Assembly: GCA_902552185.1 (NCBI GenBank)
Contig: CACDFZ010000002.1
Location: 1-64,000, forward strand
Reading direction: 5' to 3'
DNA length: 64,000 nucleotides
Origin: an uncultured Pelagibacteraceae bacterium
Lineage (GTDB): Bacteria > Pseudomonadota > Alphaproteobacteria > Pelagibacterales > Pelagibacteraceae
A program made the position numbers and the translations under genes. The stretch's first letter is position 1, and the number at the start of each line of letters is the position of its first letter. A model generated the notes under the pieces. The model made no database searches and was not told the origin of the DNA. It saw only the letters and a program-made list of their open reading frames with translations. This document shows positions 36,672 through 45,377 of this stretch, piece after piece.

Positions 36672-36994
36672 ATACTTGTTAAAACAGATAAAAGTATAGC
36701 AGAAAATATGGTTGGGATAACTAAATTTTTCTTCATTATTATAAAAACAAATATACAGGTAATAAGGACTATCAAACGTATAATAATATCTGCATCAGCT
36801 AATACTCCGTTAGGAAAAATGATAATTCTGCCTAATAAAGCTGCTAAAGTTGAGTAAGCAACTAAATTAAACCAATCAAAAATTTTTGAATTAGCATCAA
36901 CTCTTTCTGAAGTTAAAGCTCCTAAAAAACGTGATATAAATGTTGCAACAGATGTTGCGATAATAGCTAATAAAATAATTTGATTAGGATCCAT
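36668..36994 (-). CDS. azlD: AzlD-family branched-chain amino-acid exporter subunit
   Basis: A 108-residue protein with four membrane segments; the pattern ATFISRFLGALTSER near the N-terminus and STLAALLGRIIIFPNG match AzlD. With AzlC it forms a branched-chain amino-acid exporter (BrnFE type). It overlaps azlC by about 11 bases and glaH by 4, so all three are co-translated. Confidence 0.9.
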   Translation of the reverse strand: MDPNQIILLAIIATSVATFISRFLGALTSERVDANSKIFDWFNLVAYSTLAALLGRIIIFPNGVLADADIIIRLIVLITCIFVFIIMKKNLVIPTIFSAILLSVLTSI

Positions 36995-37688
36995 CTATCA
37001 CTCCAAATAAATATGATACTGACCCCGCTGTTAAACCAGCAAAGAGAATAGCCCACTCACTTGAAAATAAATAAATTAAAGGGCCAAGAATAGTTCCTAA
37101 TATGATAGCTAAAGAAATTTTAAAATTATTCATTGCACCAATCATCATGCAAAAGAAATAAACAGGATTTACAATTGCTAAACCTATAATAATATCTTTG
37201 TTTAGATAGTCTGCTAGGGTGAAACCAATTAAGGTTGCTAAAATTGCAGTGGTCCATGTTCCAAATCCTATACCCATCCAAAAGTCAATTCTGTATTTTT
37301 GATCAATTTTTTTATAGGTGTCTTTAGCAATCAGCCAAGAAGAGATTGCAAGAAAATGACATGATAAATAATATTTCCATCTTGGTTGCGACTTATGTTT
37401 AAGTAAAGGAAAAAGAGAAACGGTCATTGGATATAGTCTAAAATTTACTAACCAGACAGCTATAAAAATATTAATTATTGATGCACCGATTAATAAAGAC
37501 TCGGCCATAACAAGTTGGCCTGGTAAAGCATAAGTAAAAAAGCTTGATGCAGCACTTTGATGTATGTTTAAACCTGCATCCTTAAGTAAAGCTCCTAGTG
37601 CAATAAAGCATGCAGCTAAAGGTATCGCTGGACTTCTTACTCCTATTAATGATTTAAGTCCTTTAAAAAAAATTTTTGAATTTATCAT
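36984..37688 (-). CDS. azlC: AzlC-family branched-chain amino-acid exporter subunit
   Basis: A 234-residue membrane protein. AzlC features are AACFIALGALLKDAGLN, FTYALPGQLVMAESLLIGASI and WLVNFRLYPMTVSLFPLL. It is the larger exporter subunit. Its start overlaps the stop of a LivF-type ATPase gene, placing an efflux system directly inside an uptake operon. Confidence 0.92.
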   Translation of the reverse strand: MINSKIFFKGLKSLIGVRSPAIPLAACFIALGALLKDAGLNIHQSAASSFFTYALPGQLVMAESLLIGASIINIFIAVWLVNFRLYPMTVSLFPLLKHKSQPRWKYYLSCHFLAISSWLIAKDTYKKIDQKYRIDFWMGIGFGTWTTAILATLIGFTLADYLNKDIIIGLAIVNPVYFFCMMIGAMNNFKISLAIILGTILGPLIYLFSSEWAILFAGLTAGSVSYLFGVIDGS

Positions 37689-38470
37689 CCTCCGAGGAAT
37701 AATCTGCCTACGTCTGGATTTTTTAAAAGATCATTTCCTTTACCAGCAATCGCTGTTTGACCGGAAACTAAAACGTATCCTATGTCAGCAAATTCTAAAC
37801 CTTTTTTTGCATTTTGTTCAACTAAGATAATTGTTTTCTTTTCTGCTTTTTGGAGATCTTCTAAAATTTCAAATACCATACTTATATACTTAGGTTCTAA
37901 ACCAATTGAAGGTTCATCAACTAGTAGCACCGAAGGTTTCATGACTAGAGCTCTAGAGATTTCTAATAGTCTTCTTTCTCCGCCTGATAAAACTTTTGCA
38001 GGTTGATTTCTTCTATTTCTTAGTCTGTCATATTTTTGAAAAATTCTTTCAGCTTCTTCGTAAGCTTCGTCTTGTTTATCTTTAATATATCCTCCCATTA
38101 AAAGGTTTTCCTCCACTGTCATGTCAGGGAAAACAGAATTATCCTGCAAAATATATGCAATACCAACTTTGCTTAATTTTTCTGCAGGAGTAAGCTTGGT
38201 AATTTCATTGCCTTCTAATTCAATCTTTCCATCAAAGATATTTGTGAAACCATATATAGAGTGAAGAATTGTAGATTTTCCTGCCCCGTTTGGTCCAATT
38301 AAACATAACGATTGGGCTTTACTCACTGTTAAATCAAATTTATGAAGAATTTCCATTTTTCCATAACCCGCGTTCAACCCTCTTATAGTTAAATGAACAT
38401 TGTTTGGAGAAAGTTTATTTAATTCTTCTAACCCTGGAGCTTTACCTAAAACATCATATTGATTAGCCAT
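37685..38470 (-). CDS. Second Liv-type ABC transporter, ATP-binding protein (LivF-like)
   Basis: A 261-residue ABC ATPase with a 25-residue N-terminal extension before the fold. Walker A GPNGAGKST, YILQDNSVFPDMTVEENLLMGG, signature LSGGERRLLEISRAL, Walker B VLLVDEPSIGLEP and the switch region EQNAKKGLEF are intact. The short C-terminal ending is LivF-like. It overlaps the companion LivG-like gene by one base and azlC by 4. Confidence 0.94.
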   Translation of the reverse strand: MANQYDVLGKAPGLEELNKLSPNNVHLTIRGLNAGYGKMEILHKFDLTVSKAQSLCLIGPNGAGKSTILHSIYGFTNIFDGKIELEGNEITKLTPAEKLSKVGIAYILQDNSVFPDMTVEENLLMGGYIKDKQDEAYEEAERIFQKYDRLRNRRNQPAKVLSGGERRLLEISRALVMKPSVLLVDEPSIGLEPKYISMVFEILEDLQKAEKKTIILVEQNAKKGLEFADIGYVLVSGQTAIAGKGNDLLKNPDVGRLFLGG

Positions 38471-39204
38471 TACTGTGCTCCTAAATAAGCATCAACAACT
38501 CGCTTATCATTTTTAATTTGATCTGGTGAACCTTCTGCTAACATTTTTCCATGTGCTAAACAGAATATTTTTTGAGCTAAGCTCATTATTACTCTCATAT
38601 TATGTTCAATAACTAATAACGTAATTCCATAATCTTTGTTTATTTTAATTAACCTATCTATAATTCCATTTATTAACGTTGGATTTATTCCTGCTGTTGG
38701 TTCATCTAATAAAAGCATTTTTGGCTCATTCATTAATGCCATAGCTAATTCTAGTAATTTTTGCTGTCCAAATGATAAATCTCCTGCTCTTAAATTTCTT
38801 TTCTGATATAGACCAACAAAGTTAAGAAGGTTTTCCGCTTTTTCAGTCAACTCAGTAGGCACTTTTGCAAATATAAATCCGGAGTCGCTAGCTTTATGAC
38901 TTATAAGCATATTTTCTACACAGTTCAGTTTTGAATAAATTCGTGTTTGTTGAAAAGTTCTTAATAAGCCTAGTTTTGCTACTGCTGGTACAGGCATTTC
39001 AGAAACCTCAGTATCATCAAATACAATAGATCCTTTATCTATTGGGTGAGTTCCTACAATAGAATTAAATAAAGTTGTTTTACCAGAACCGTTTGGTCCT
39101 ATTAAACCGACTATAGATCCCTGCTCTACTGAAACAGAAATATCTACGTTGGCTTGGACACCACCAAAAGATTTACTTACATTTTTTACTTCTAAAATAC
39201 TCAT
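38470..39204 (-). CDS. Second Liv-type ABC transporter, ATP-binding protein (LivG-like)
   Basis: A 244-residue ABC ATPase: Walker A GPNGSGKTT, LLRTFQQTRIYSKLNCVENML, signature LSFGQQKLLELAMAL, Walker B MLLLDEPTAGINP and the LivG-type tail VVDAYLGAQ. It forms the ATPase pair with the LivF-like protein and overlaps the permease gene upstream by 4 bases. Confidence 0.94.
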   Translation of the reverse strand: MSILEVKNVSKSFGGVQANVDISVSVEQGSIVGLIGPNGSGKTTLFNSIVGTHPIDKGSIVFDDTEVSEMPVPAVAKLGLLRTFQQTRIYSKLNCVENMLISHKASDSGFIFAKVPTELTEKAENLLNFVGLYQKRNLRAGDLSFGQQKLLELAMALMNEPKMLLLDEPTAGINPTLINGIIDRLIKINKDYGITLLVIEHNMRVIMSLAQKIFCLAHGKMLAEGSPDQIKNDKRVVDAYLGAQ

Positions 39205-40265
39205 TTTAATTCAACCTGCGCTTTACGATCTTTTTCATCAATTACTTCACCAAATCTTTCAGGATATTTTTCTCTTAACCAACCCATTAGTCCCTCAGGG
39301 AAATAAATTACAATTACTACAATTAAAACTCCTAAAGCAACATATTGCCAACCTAAAATTAAAGTCCAGAAACCCTCTTTTAAAAAATGGAATAAGGTTG
39401 CACCAATAACCGGTCCCCATAAAGTTCCTTTACCTCCTAGAATTGCCATTAAGACCATGAACACACCCATTTCTCTTCCATCAAAAGCAACATCTGTAGA
39501 ATCTATATAACCGATTAGTCCACCCATTATTCCTCCAGCTAGACCAGCAAAAAAAGCGGACACCATCCATCCTACAATTTTATATTTCATTGTTTGAATA
39601 CCCATAGCTTCAGCCTTGTCTTCATTGTCTCTTATTGCGTTTAAAATTAATTTAAATCTGGATCCATAAATCCATTTGATAAAAACAAATGTTCCAATTA
39701 ATAGGACAAAACTTAAAAAGTAGAAAAAATCTCCTCTGGCTCCAGGATCAACGATATCTTTTGGAAATGGTGGAGTAGTAAATCCTTGACCTGCCCCAAT
39801 GATTTCTATTCCTCCAGCAATTTCACCTGCAGCAATACCTAAGCCTAAAGTACAAATAGCAAAATAGTGGCCTCTTAATCCTAAAATTGCGTAACCAATA
39901 GCGCCTGCAATAATAGTCGGAACTAACGCAGCAACTAATAAACCAACGCCCATACCTTGAAAATATTGAGATGTGGTGTGTACAAATGTTTTCTCACCAC
40001 CACTTTCCGTCCATTCAGCTAATGGAAAAAACATTCCAACTTGAACCGATGCAGTTAGATACATTCCAAGACCATAAAAAAGAATGTTTCCAAAAGTATT
40101 ATAACCCATTTCTCCACCTTGCAGATTCCATGTCATAGCTAATACTATTAAAACACAAAGTATTGTAAGCTGAACTTTAAAACCTGGGAATAAAAATGGA
40201 GCAGCTAGTCCTAAGATTATTAAGCCAGAGTATAAAATTAAATCTTTTTGTTTCACTTTGTCCAT
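39201..40265 (-). CDS. Second Liv-type ABC transporter, permease (LivM-like)
   Basis: A 354-residue permease with LivM blocks AMTWNLQGGEMGYNTFGNILFYGLGMY, AILGLRGHYFAICTLGLGIAAGEI and the coupling loop LILNAIRDNEDKAEAMGIQTMKYK. The C-terminus is a charged cytoplasmic tail, REKYPERFGEVIDEKDRKAQVELK-like in character (Lys/Glu-rich). It abuts the LivH-like gene with no spacer. Confidence 0.93.
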   Translation of the reverse strand: MDKVKQKDLILYSGLIILGLAAPFLFPGFKVQLTILCVLIVLAMTWNLQGGEMGYNTFGNILFYGLGMYLTASVQVGMFFPLAEWTESGGEKTFVHTTSQYFQGMGVGLLVAALVPTIIAGAIGYAILGLRGHYFAICTLGLGIAAGEIAGGIEIIGAGQGFTTPPFPKDIVDPGARGDFFYFLSFVLLIGTFVFIKWIYGSRFKLILNAIRDNEDKAEAMGIQTMKYKIVGWMVSAFFAGLAGGIMGGLIGYIDSTDVAFDGREMGVFMVLMAILGGKGTLWGPVIGATLFHFLKEGFWTLILGWQYVALGVLIVVIVIYFPEGLMGWLREKYPERFGEVIDEKDRKAQVELK

Positions 40266-41159
40266 TTATTTCAAATACTCCCTTTTCTTTGAAAGTTTAA
40301 ATCTTCTATAAACTAATATGAAAACAAGCAGCATAAACACCGCTCCAATTCTAAATTCTGTGCCTAAAATATAATCTGCAAATTCCTCAAAAAGTCCTAA
40401 ACCCATTCCAGAAATTGCTACCGCAGGTAAATTTCCAAGACCTGCAACAATCACTATCATAAAAGATCTAACTGTGTAAGGAAGGCCTACGTAAGGGTGG
40501 AGGGTAAGTGTAATTGCAATTAAAGCACCAGCAATTCCACACAATGCTGCGTTAATACCAAAAGTTGCTGCATAAACTTTTTCTGTATCAACACCTAAAA
40601 TTTTTGCAGCTCTAGCATTTTGTGCTGTGGCTCTAATTGCTCGTCCAAGTCTAGATTTTTTCATATATATTACTAAAGCAATTGCATATAAAATACTTAC
40701 CACAGCAGAGAAAATTTTTGAGTTAGGTAACGTTACTGAATTATCAAATAGCATTGTTGTTCCGTATTCCGATTGAGCAACAACAACATCTGCACCAAAA
40801 ATAAAATTCATTAATTGTTGAAATATAATGGCGATACCAAAGGTTGCTAAAATTGAGATAAATAAATCGCGATCTACGACTTTATTAATAACTAACTTAT
40901 AAAGTGCCCATCCGACAAAAAACATTATAATTGGGGAAACGATAACTCCCCATGCTGGGTGAATTCCAGCGAGATACATTGTATAAGCAATATAGCCTCC
41001 AAGAATTACTAGGTCACCTTGCGCAATATTTATTATATTCATTACTCCCCATTGCAGAGCCATACCGTAGGCAATTAAAGCAAATAAAATTCCTAGAAGA
41101 ATTCCGTCCAGAGAAGCCTGAACCATAAGGATTGGAGCTTTAAAAATAAGAAAGTCCAT
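40266..41159 (-). CDS. Second Liv-type ABC transporter, permease (LivH-like)
   Basis: A 297-residue permease with LASLDGILLGILFALIAYGMALQWGVMNIINIAQGDLV-like N-terminal block (beginning QASLDGILLGIL) and coupling loop LGRAIRATAQNARAAKILGVDTEK. It follows the binding-protein gene after a strong stem-loop at 41181-41211, which likely lowers expression of the membrane subunits relative to the binding protein. Confidence 0.93.
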   Translation of the reverse strand: MDFLIFKAPILMVQASLDGILLGILFALIAYGMALQWGVMNIINIAQGDLVILGGYIAYTMYLAGIHPAWGVIVSPIIMFFVGWALYKLVINKVVDRDLFISILATFGIAIIFQQLMNFIFGADVVVAQSEYGTTMLFDNSVTLPNSKIFSAVVSILYAIALVIYMKKSRLGRAIRATAQNARAAKILGVDTEKVYAATFGINAALCGIAGALIAITLTLHPYVGLPYTVRSFMIVIVAGLGNLPAVAISGMGLGLFEEFADYILGTEFRIGAVFMLLVFILVYRRFKLSKKREYLK

Positions 41160-41180
41160 AAAAACCTAAAACTTATAAAA

Positions 41181-41211
41181 GAAATGCCCCCTAAATACTA
41201 GGGGGCATTTC
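41181..41211 (-). terminator. Strong intercistronic stem-loop between binding protein and permease genes
   Basis: A perfect 13-base inverted repeat, GAAATGCCCCCTA against TAGGGGGCATTTC, with a 5-base loop. On the minus strand it is followed by only TTTT, so it may be a leaky terminator or an mRNA 3'-end stabiliser. This position, between a highly expressed binding protein and its permeases, is a common way of setting subunit ratios. Confidence 0.85.
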
Positions 41212-41226
41212 AAATCTAATTAGATA

Positions 41227-42468
41227 TTAACTTCTTTCAGACCACTTAGGGATTGGGTGGTAGAATTTGTCTGAAGCCCATTTCGTTGGAGCAACAACTT
41301 TATTCTCACACGTATCACCTTTACATCTTACTTGGAATAAAATCATAGGCTTAGCAGTGTTTTGTCCGCCAGGTCCAAATTTAATATTTCCATAGAAAGT
41401 TTGCATTTCAGTAGTCTTAAGAGCGTCTCTTACTTTATCTCCATCAAAAGAATTTGCTCTTTCGAACGCATCTTTGAATACTAATAAAGCAGCAGAAGAT
41501 TCAGCTGATTGGTATGGTGGAGCATATCCAAATTCTTTTTTAAAGTCTTTGTCATACTTCTTACCAGTTCCAAAAAACTTATCTTTATAGCTTAAGTTTT
41601 TGTGCCACTGTGATGCACATAACGCGTACTCTGATTTCTTTCCGTGTTGTTTAGAAAGTTTTGCAGCGTCGCAGTGTGTCATCGCTAACATAGGGACATC
41701 TACTTTCATTTCAGCTATTTGTCTGATTGCAGTCAATGCACCCTTTGTGTGACCTGATACAACAAGCACATCTGGCTTAGTAGCTTTTACTTTAGCTAGT
41801 GTAGCTGCCATATCATTAAGTTCTTTTGGTAATTTATCATCGATAATAATCTCTGATCCAGTTCTCTTTGCTGCATCTAAGATACCTAATCTCACGTCTT
41901 GTGAGAATGCATCTTGTTCAAATGCTTGAGCAATTCTTACTGGCTTACCACCGTTTTTCTCTACCGCTAAATCGATAGCTACTTCAAGGTATTGGTTAGC
42001 TGGTGATAACACAGCAAACAAATATTTATATCCTTTTGTAAATAAAGATCTAGATGCACCATTCGCTTCAACCATAGGAATTTTATATTTCTCGGTTACT
42101 GGTGCGATGGCTTTTGTTAAACCTGAACTGTAAGGTCCAAGCATATACTTAACACCATCTTGGTTAATTAGTCTTTCAGCTAATTGTGCGGCTCTCTTTG
42201 GATTTGACTCATCATCGTAATAAATGATTTCAAATTTATACTTCTTCCCTTGAACTTCAACTCCACCCATTTTGTTGATTCTGTCAACGGCTAAGTTGTA
42301 ACCGTTTTGAGTGTGAACTCCATTTGAAGAATATTTTCCAGTTAGAGAAATTGCAGCACCTAACACTATGTACTCACCATCAACTTTTGCAAAAGAAGAT
42401 GACATGCTTGATAGCATTAATGTGATAGCTGAAATAAATGTAATAAATAGTTTTGTTAATTTATTCAT
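41227..42468 (-). CDS. Second Liv-type ABC transporter, periplasmic binding protein
   Basis: A 413-residue type I binding protein with signal peptide ending SFA. Family blocks are VLGAAISLTGKYSSNGVHTQNGYNLAVDRIN, EIIYYDDESNPKRAAQLAERLI, MLGPYSSGLTKAIAPVTEKYKIPMVEANGAS and KEFGYAPPYQSAESSAALLVFKDA. It is about 45 residues longer than the first LivK and not close to it, so a different ligand is likely. It heads an operon of ABC, AzlCD and GlaH genes; a dicarboxylate or lysine-derived ligand is a context-based guess. AGAGAGGAAA is the ribosome binding site. Confidence 0.93.
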   Translation of the reverse strand: MNKLTKLFITFISAITLMLSSMSSSFAKVDGEYIVLGAAISLTGKYSSNGVHTQNGYNLAVDRINKMGGVEVQGKKYKFEIIYYDDESNPKRAAQLAERLINQDGVKYMLGPYSSGLTKAIAPVTEKYKIPMVEANGASRSLFTKGYKYLFAVLSPANQYLEVAIDLAVEKNGGKPVRIAQAFEQDAFSQDVRLGILDAAKRTGSEIIIDDKLPKELNDMAATLAKVKATKPDVLVVSGHTKGALTAIRQIAEMKVDVPMLAMTHCDAAKLSKQHGKKSEYALCASQWHKNLSYKDKFFGTGKKYDKDFKKEFGYAPPYQSAESSAALLVFKDAFERANSFDGDKVRDALKTTEMQTFYGNIKFGPGGQNTAKPMILFQVRCKGDTCENKVVAPTKWASDKFYHPIPKWSERS

Positions 42469-42481
42469 TATTTCCTCTCTG

Positions 42482-42497
42482 TTAATTAATTAATTAA
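42482..42497. repeat. TTAA tetranucleotide repeat in the second binding-protein leader
   Basis: Four tandem TTAA units lie 13 bases before the start of the binding-protein gene at 42468. The same repeat in the same position is seen before livK (25790-25808). See that entry for possible meaning. Confidence 0.6.
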
Positions 42498-42545
42498 TGA
42501 ATTATTAAAACAAGATTTTATAAAAATAACAACAGTTAGAATCTA

Positions 42546-43160
42546 CTAATAGTTTTGAGAAGCCGCGACATAAACTGCGATAATTATTAATACACACGCA
42601 GAGATTGTATTTAAAACTTTGGGATTATCTTTAAGCCAGATAGAAACTTTATTAGCTGCAAAAGCATAAATCATTAAAGTAGTAAAATCTAAAATGACAT
42701 AAGTAATTATTAAAATTAAAAACTGAGCGAAGTAGTTAGATGAAAAGTCTATAAAAGAAGTAAATATTGTTCCGAAAAAAATTATTGATTTTGGACTAAG
42801 TCCAGCAACTAGAAAACCATCTCTATAAAAAGAAAATATAGATCTTAAGTTTTTATTTCCACTTTCAACGATCCTAATTCTAGATGTGTAAGTATCGTAG
42901 GCTAAATATATTAAATAAAGAATACCCGCCCATTTCAACATTTGTAATATATCGGGATTATCACTCAAGAATGTACCAATAAAAAATACAACAAGTATAC
43001 CCTGACAAAAGTTTGCAGAGATATCACCTATGGCAGTCCAAATAGACTTATTTATTCCATAATTCAAAGTATGAGAGACTATGACAACACGAGGTGGCCC
43101 TGGAGTAATAAACAAAAATAAAATTATTTGTAAGAAAATTAAAAAATCTGTGGGAAACAT
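42546..43160 (-). CDS. LysE-family transporter
   Basis: A 204-residue, six-helix protein with FLFITPGPPRVVIVSHTLNYGINKSIWTAIGDI at the N-terminus; the usual PGPN is changed to PGPP. FLVAGLSPKSIIFFGTIFTSFI is the second conserved block. An amino-acid or metabolite exporter of unknown substrate, unlike the LysE protein at 22183 in sequence. Its start is only 7-25 bases from the divergent TIGR03643 gene. Confidence 0.88.
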   Translation of the reverse strand: MFPTDFLIFLQIILFLFITPGPPRVVIVSHTLNYGINKSIWTAIGDISANFCQGILVVFFIGTFLSDNPDILQMLKWAGILYLIYLAYDTYTSRIRIVESGNKNLRSIFSFYRDGFLVAGLSPKSIIFFGTIFTSFIDFSSNYFAQFLILIITYVILDFTTLMIYAFAANKVSIWLKDNPKVLNTISACVLIIIAVYVAASQNY

Positions 43161-43167
43161 TATTTTT

Positions 43168-43482
43168 ATGACTATATATAAATATATGAAGAAGAAAAGT
43201 TATATTCCGCAAACTAAAGTTAAAAATCCAGAGCCAAAAAAGAAAGGCACTGATTGGGTTATTTGGGCTGCTTGGGCAGATAGAATTACTTTTGAAGAAA
43301 TAAAAGAGAAAACTGGAAATAGTGAGTCAGATGTAATTAAAATAATGAGGAAAAACTTGAAACCTTCTGCATTTAGACTTTGGAGGAAAAGAGTTCACAA
43401 CACTAGTATTAAACATAGAAAAAAATTTAAGTTTGAAAGAAAAAAAATCAGAGAAAAAATAAGGATAAGTGATATAAGTTAA
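43168..43482 (+). CDS. TIGR03643-family small basic protein
   Basis: A Lys/Arg-rich protein of about 100 residues with the core TDWVIWAAWADRITFEEIKEKTG, ESDVIKIMRKNLKPSAFRLWRKRV, typical of the uncharacterised TIGR03643 (DUF2805) family. The helix-turn-helix-like spacing suggests nucleic-acid binding, but that is inference. Two starts are possible, ATG at 43168 or 43186; the latter gives a more usual N-terminus (MKKKSY). Two bases separate its stop from the glutaredoxin start. Confidence 0.82.
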   Translation: MTIYKYMKKKSYIPQTKVKNPEPKKKGTDWVIWAAWADRITFEEIKEKTGNSESDVIKIMRKNLKPSAFRLWRKRVHNTSIKHRKKFKFERKKIREKIRISDIS

Positions 43483-43484
43483 TT

Positions 43485-43739
43485 ATGAAAAAAGTTACCA
43501 TGTATACAGGAAGCCCGTGCTCATTTTGTGAAGCTGCAAAAGCACTTTTAAAAACAAAAAATGTTGAAATTGAAGAATTTGATATTTGGAAAGATCCTGC
43601 AAAAGCAAAAGAAATGTTGCAGAGAACAAACGGGGCAAGAACAATTCCGCAAATTTTTATTGGGGACCATTATATAGGTGGTAATGATAAGCTTCAGTTA
43701 GCAAATAGAAGTGGTGAATTAGATAAATTATTATCCTAA
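43485..43739 (+). CDS. grxC: Glutaredoxin 3
   Basis: An 84-residue dithiol glutaredoxin. The active site is CSFC (residues 12-15) instead of the usual CPYC; downstream ARTIPQIFIGDHYIGGNDKL holds the cis-Pro and glutathione-contact residues. It reduces protein and small-molecule disulfides with glutathione. Coupled to the TIGR03643 gene by a 2-base spacer and convergent with rbsK, 2 bases apart. Confidence 0.93.
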   Translation: MKKVTMYTGSPCSFCEAAKALLKTKNVEIEEFDIWKDPAKAKEMLQRTNGARTIPQIFIGDHYIGGNDKLQLANRSGELDKLLS

Positions 43740-43741
43740 TC

Positions 43742-44641
43742 TTATTTTAAATCTGTCAATAAGGGCATCGAGTTACCTGCTCCAAGTTTTAAAGTTGATA
43801 AACCTGCCACTTGGTTTGCAATATTTAAACAATCTTTAATACTTTTATTTTTTGATAGGGCATATGCCAGACCACCGTTAAAAGCATCGCCTGCACCTGT
43901 TGTATCTTCAACTTTTTTAAATGGTAGAGCCTTAATATAGATTTCTTCTTCACCATCAGAATAAAAAAGTCCCTTTTCACCTAAAGTAATTATTACTTTT
44001 TTAAGTCCTAATGCTAAAAGTTTTTTTGCACTTTCTTTCGCATCGTTTTCATTTTTTATTTTAACCCCGGTAAAAAATTCTGCCTCAGCTTCATTTGGAG
44101 TAAAGTAATCAGATAAACTAAAAAATTCTTTATCTAATTTGCATGCAGGGGCAGGATTTAAAATATTAATTAAACCACTTTCTTTAGCAACTTTTAAACA
44201 ATGCAATGTCACTTCTATTGGTATTTCTAATTGTGTTAAGAATATTTTCGATTTTTTTATTATATTAATGTCTATGTCATCTATGGTAAAACTCGCTGGT
44301 GCCCCTCTAATAACGGTAATTGCATTTTGTCCAGTATTACTATCAACATGAATACCTGCTACTCCTGTTTGATGCTCTTTTGAAATTATAATGTTGGACG
44401 TATCTATCTTATTTTGTTCAAGAGAATTTAAAGCAAGTTTTCCGTAGTCATCATCCCCAATTTTAGAAATAAAATTAACATTGCATCCTAACCTTGCTAG
44501 AGCTATTGCTTGATTGCAGCCCTTGCCACCTGGACCAATATTATATTTATCACCAAGAATAGTTTCACCGATTGTTGGAATTTTATTTGCTGAAAAACTT
44601 AAATCTGCAACAAATATACCTAGAACAGTAACTTCACTCAT
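43742..44641 (-). CDS. rbsK: Ribokinase (PfkB family)
   Basis: A 299-residue sugar kinase. The N-terminal NIGPGGKGCNQAIALARLG substrate-binding loop and the C-terminal DTTGAGDAFNGGLAYAL anion-hole/base motif are those of ribokinase. It phosphorylates ribose or a related ribose derivative; no ribose transporter is adjacent. The start overlaps the stop of ccdA by one base. Confidence 0.92.
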   Translation of the reverse strand: MSEVTVLGIFVADLSFSANKIPTIGETILGDKYNIGPGGKGCNQAIALARLGCNVNFISKIGDDDYGKLALNSLEQNKIDTSNIIISKEHQTGVAGIHVDSNTGQNAITVIRGAPASFTIDDIDINIIKKSKIFLTQLEIPIEVTLHCLKVAKESGLINILNPAPACKLDKEFFSLSDYFTPNEAEAEFFTGVKIKNENDAKESAKKLLALGLKKVIITLGEKGLFYSDGEEEIYIKALPFKKVEDTTGAGDAFNGGLAYALSKNKSIKDCLNIANQVAGLSTLKLGAGNSMPLLTDLK

Positions 44642-45354
44642 TAACCAAGCTTAGTGAGAAAAGGAAAAGTTGTCAAAATATAATAGCTTATTACCTGTAT
44701 TGAATTTGTAAGTATTAAGACACCAGTGATCAATAAAATTATTCCACCACCTTTTTTAACTTTTGAGTAATGTTTGCTAAACCCCTTTTTGGAGTTTAGA
44801 AAAATTGTCATATAATATCCAGAAAGTATGAACGGTATTGCTAAACCAAGTGAGTAAAAAGAGAGTAATATCACTCCACTGACTATAGTTGTTTCAGTAG
44901 CTGACAAAGCTAAAATTGAACCTAATACGGGACCTATACAAGGCGTCCATCCAAAGGCAAATGCGGATCCAACGACAAAAGGGAAAACGAAATTATCTTT
45001 ATAACTTCCCGTGTCTATTTTTTTATCTTGATTTAGAAAATTAAAATTTAATATACCTATAAAATTTAATGAAAATAAAATAATTATAATTCCAGCAGCT
45101 ATCCTAAGTTCTTTACCAAAAAAGATTAAAACATTTCCTAAAAACGAAGCAGCCATTCCTAAGCTAATGAAAACAAAAGAGAATCCTAATGCGAAAATAA
45201 TTGTTTTGATTAAAACAATCTTTTTGTCTTTATCTATTTCATCAAGTTTTTTTCCTGTAATATAAGATATGTAACCTGGTATTATTGGTAAAACACAAGG
45301 AGTTAGGAAACTGATAAAACCTGCACCGAACGCTAAGAAAGATTTAATTAACAT
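44641..45354 (-). CDS. ccdA: CcdA-type thiol-disulfide electron carrier
   Basis: A 237-residue, six-helix protein with the two half-repeats FLTPCVLPIIPGYISYITG and FGWTPCIGPVLGSILALSA, each carrying the redox cysteine of the CcdA/DsbD transmembrane domain. It moves reducing equivalents from cytoplasmic thioredoxin to the periplasm, for cytochrome c maturation and possibly for exported MsrA. One-base overlap with rbsK. Confidence 0.93.
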   Translation of the reverse strand: MLIKSFLAFGAGFISFLTPCVLPIIPGYISYITGKKLDEIDKDKKIVLIKTIIFALGFSFVFISLGMAASFLGNVLIFFGKELRIAAGIIIILFSLNFIGILNFNFLNQDKKIDTGSYKDNFVFPFVVGSAFAFGWTPCIGPVLGSILALSATETTIVSGVILLSFYSLGLAIPFILSGYYMTIFLNSKKGFSKHYSKVKKGGGIILLITGVLILTNSIQVISYYILTTFPFLTKLG

Positions 45355-45377
45355 ATTTTAATGATACAATTATCATA

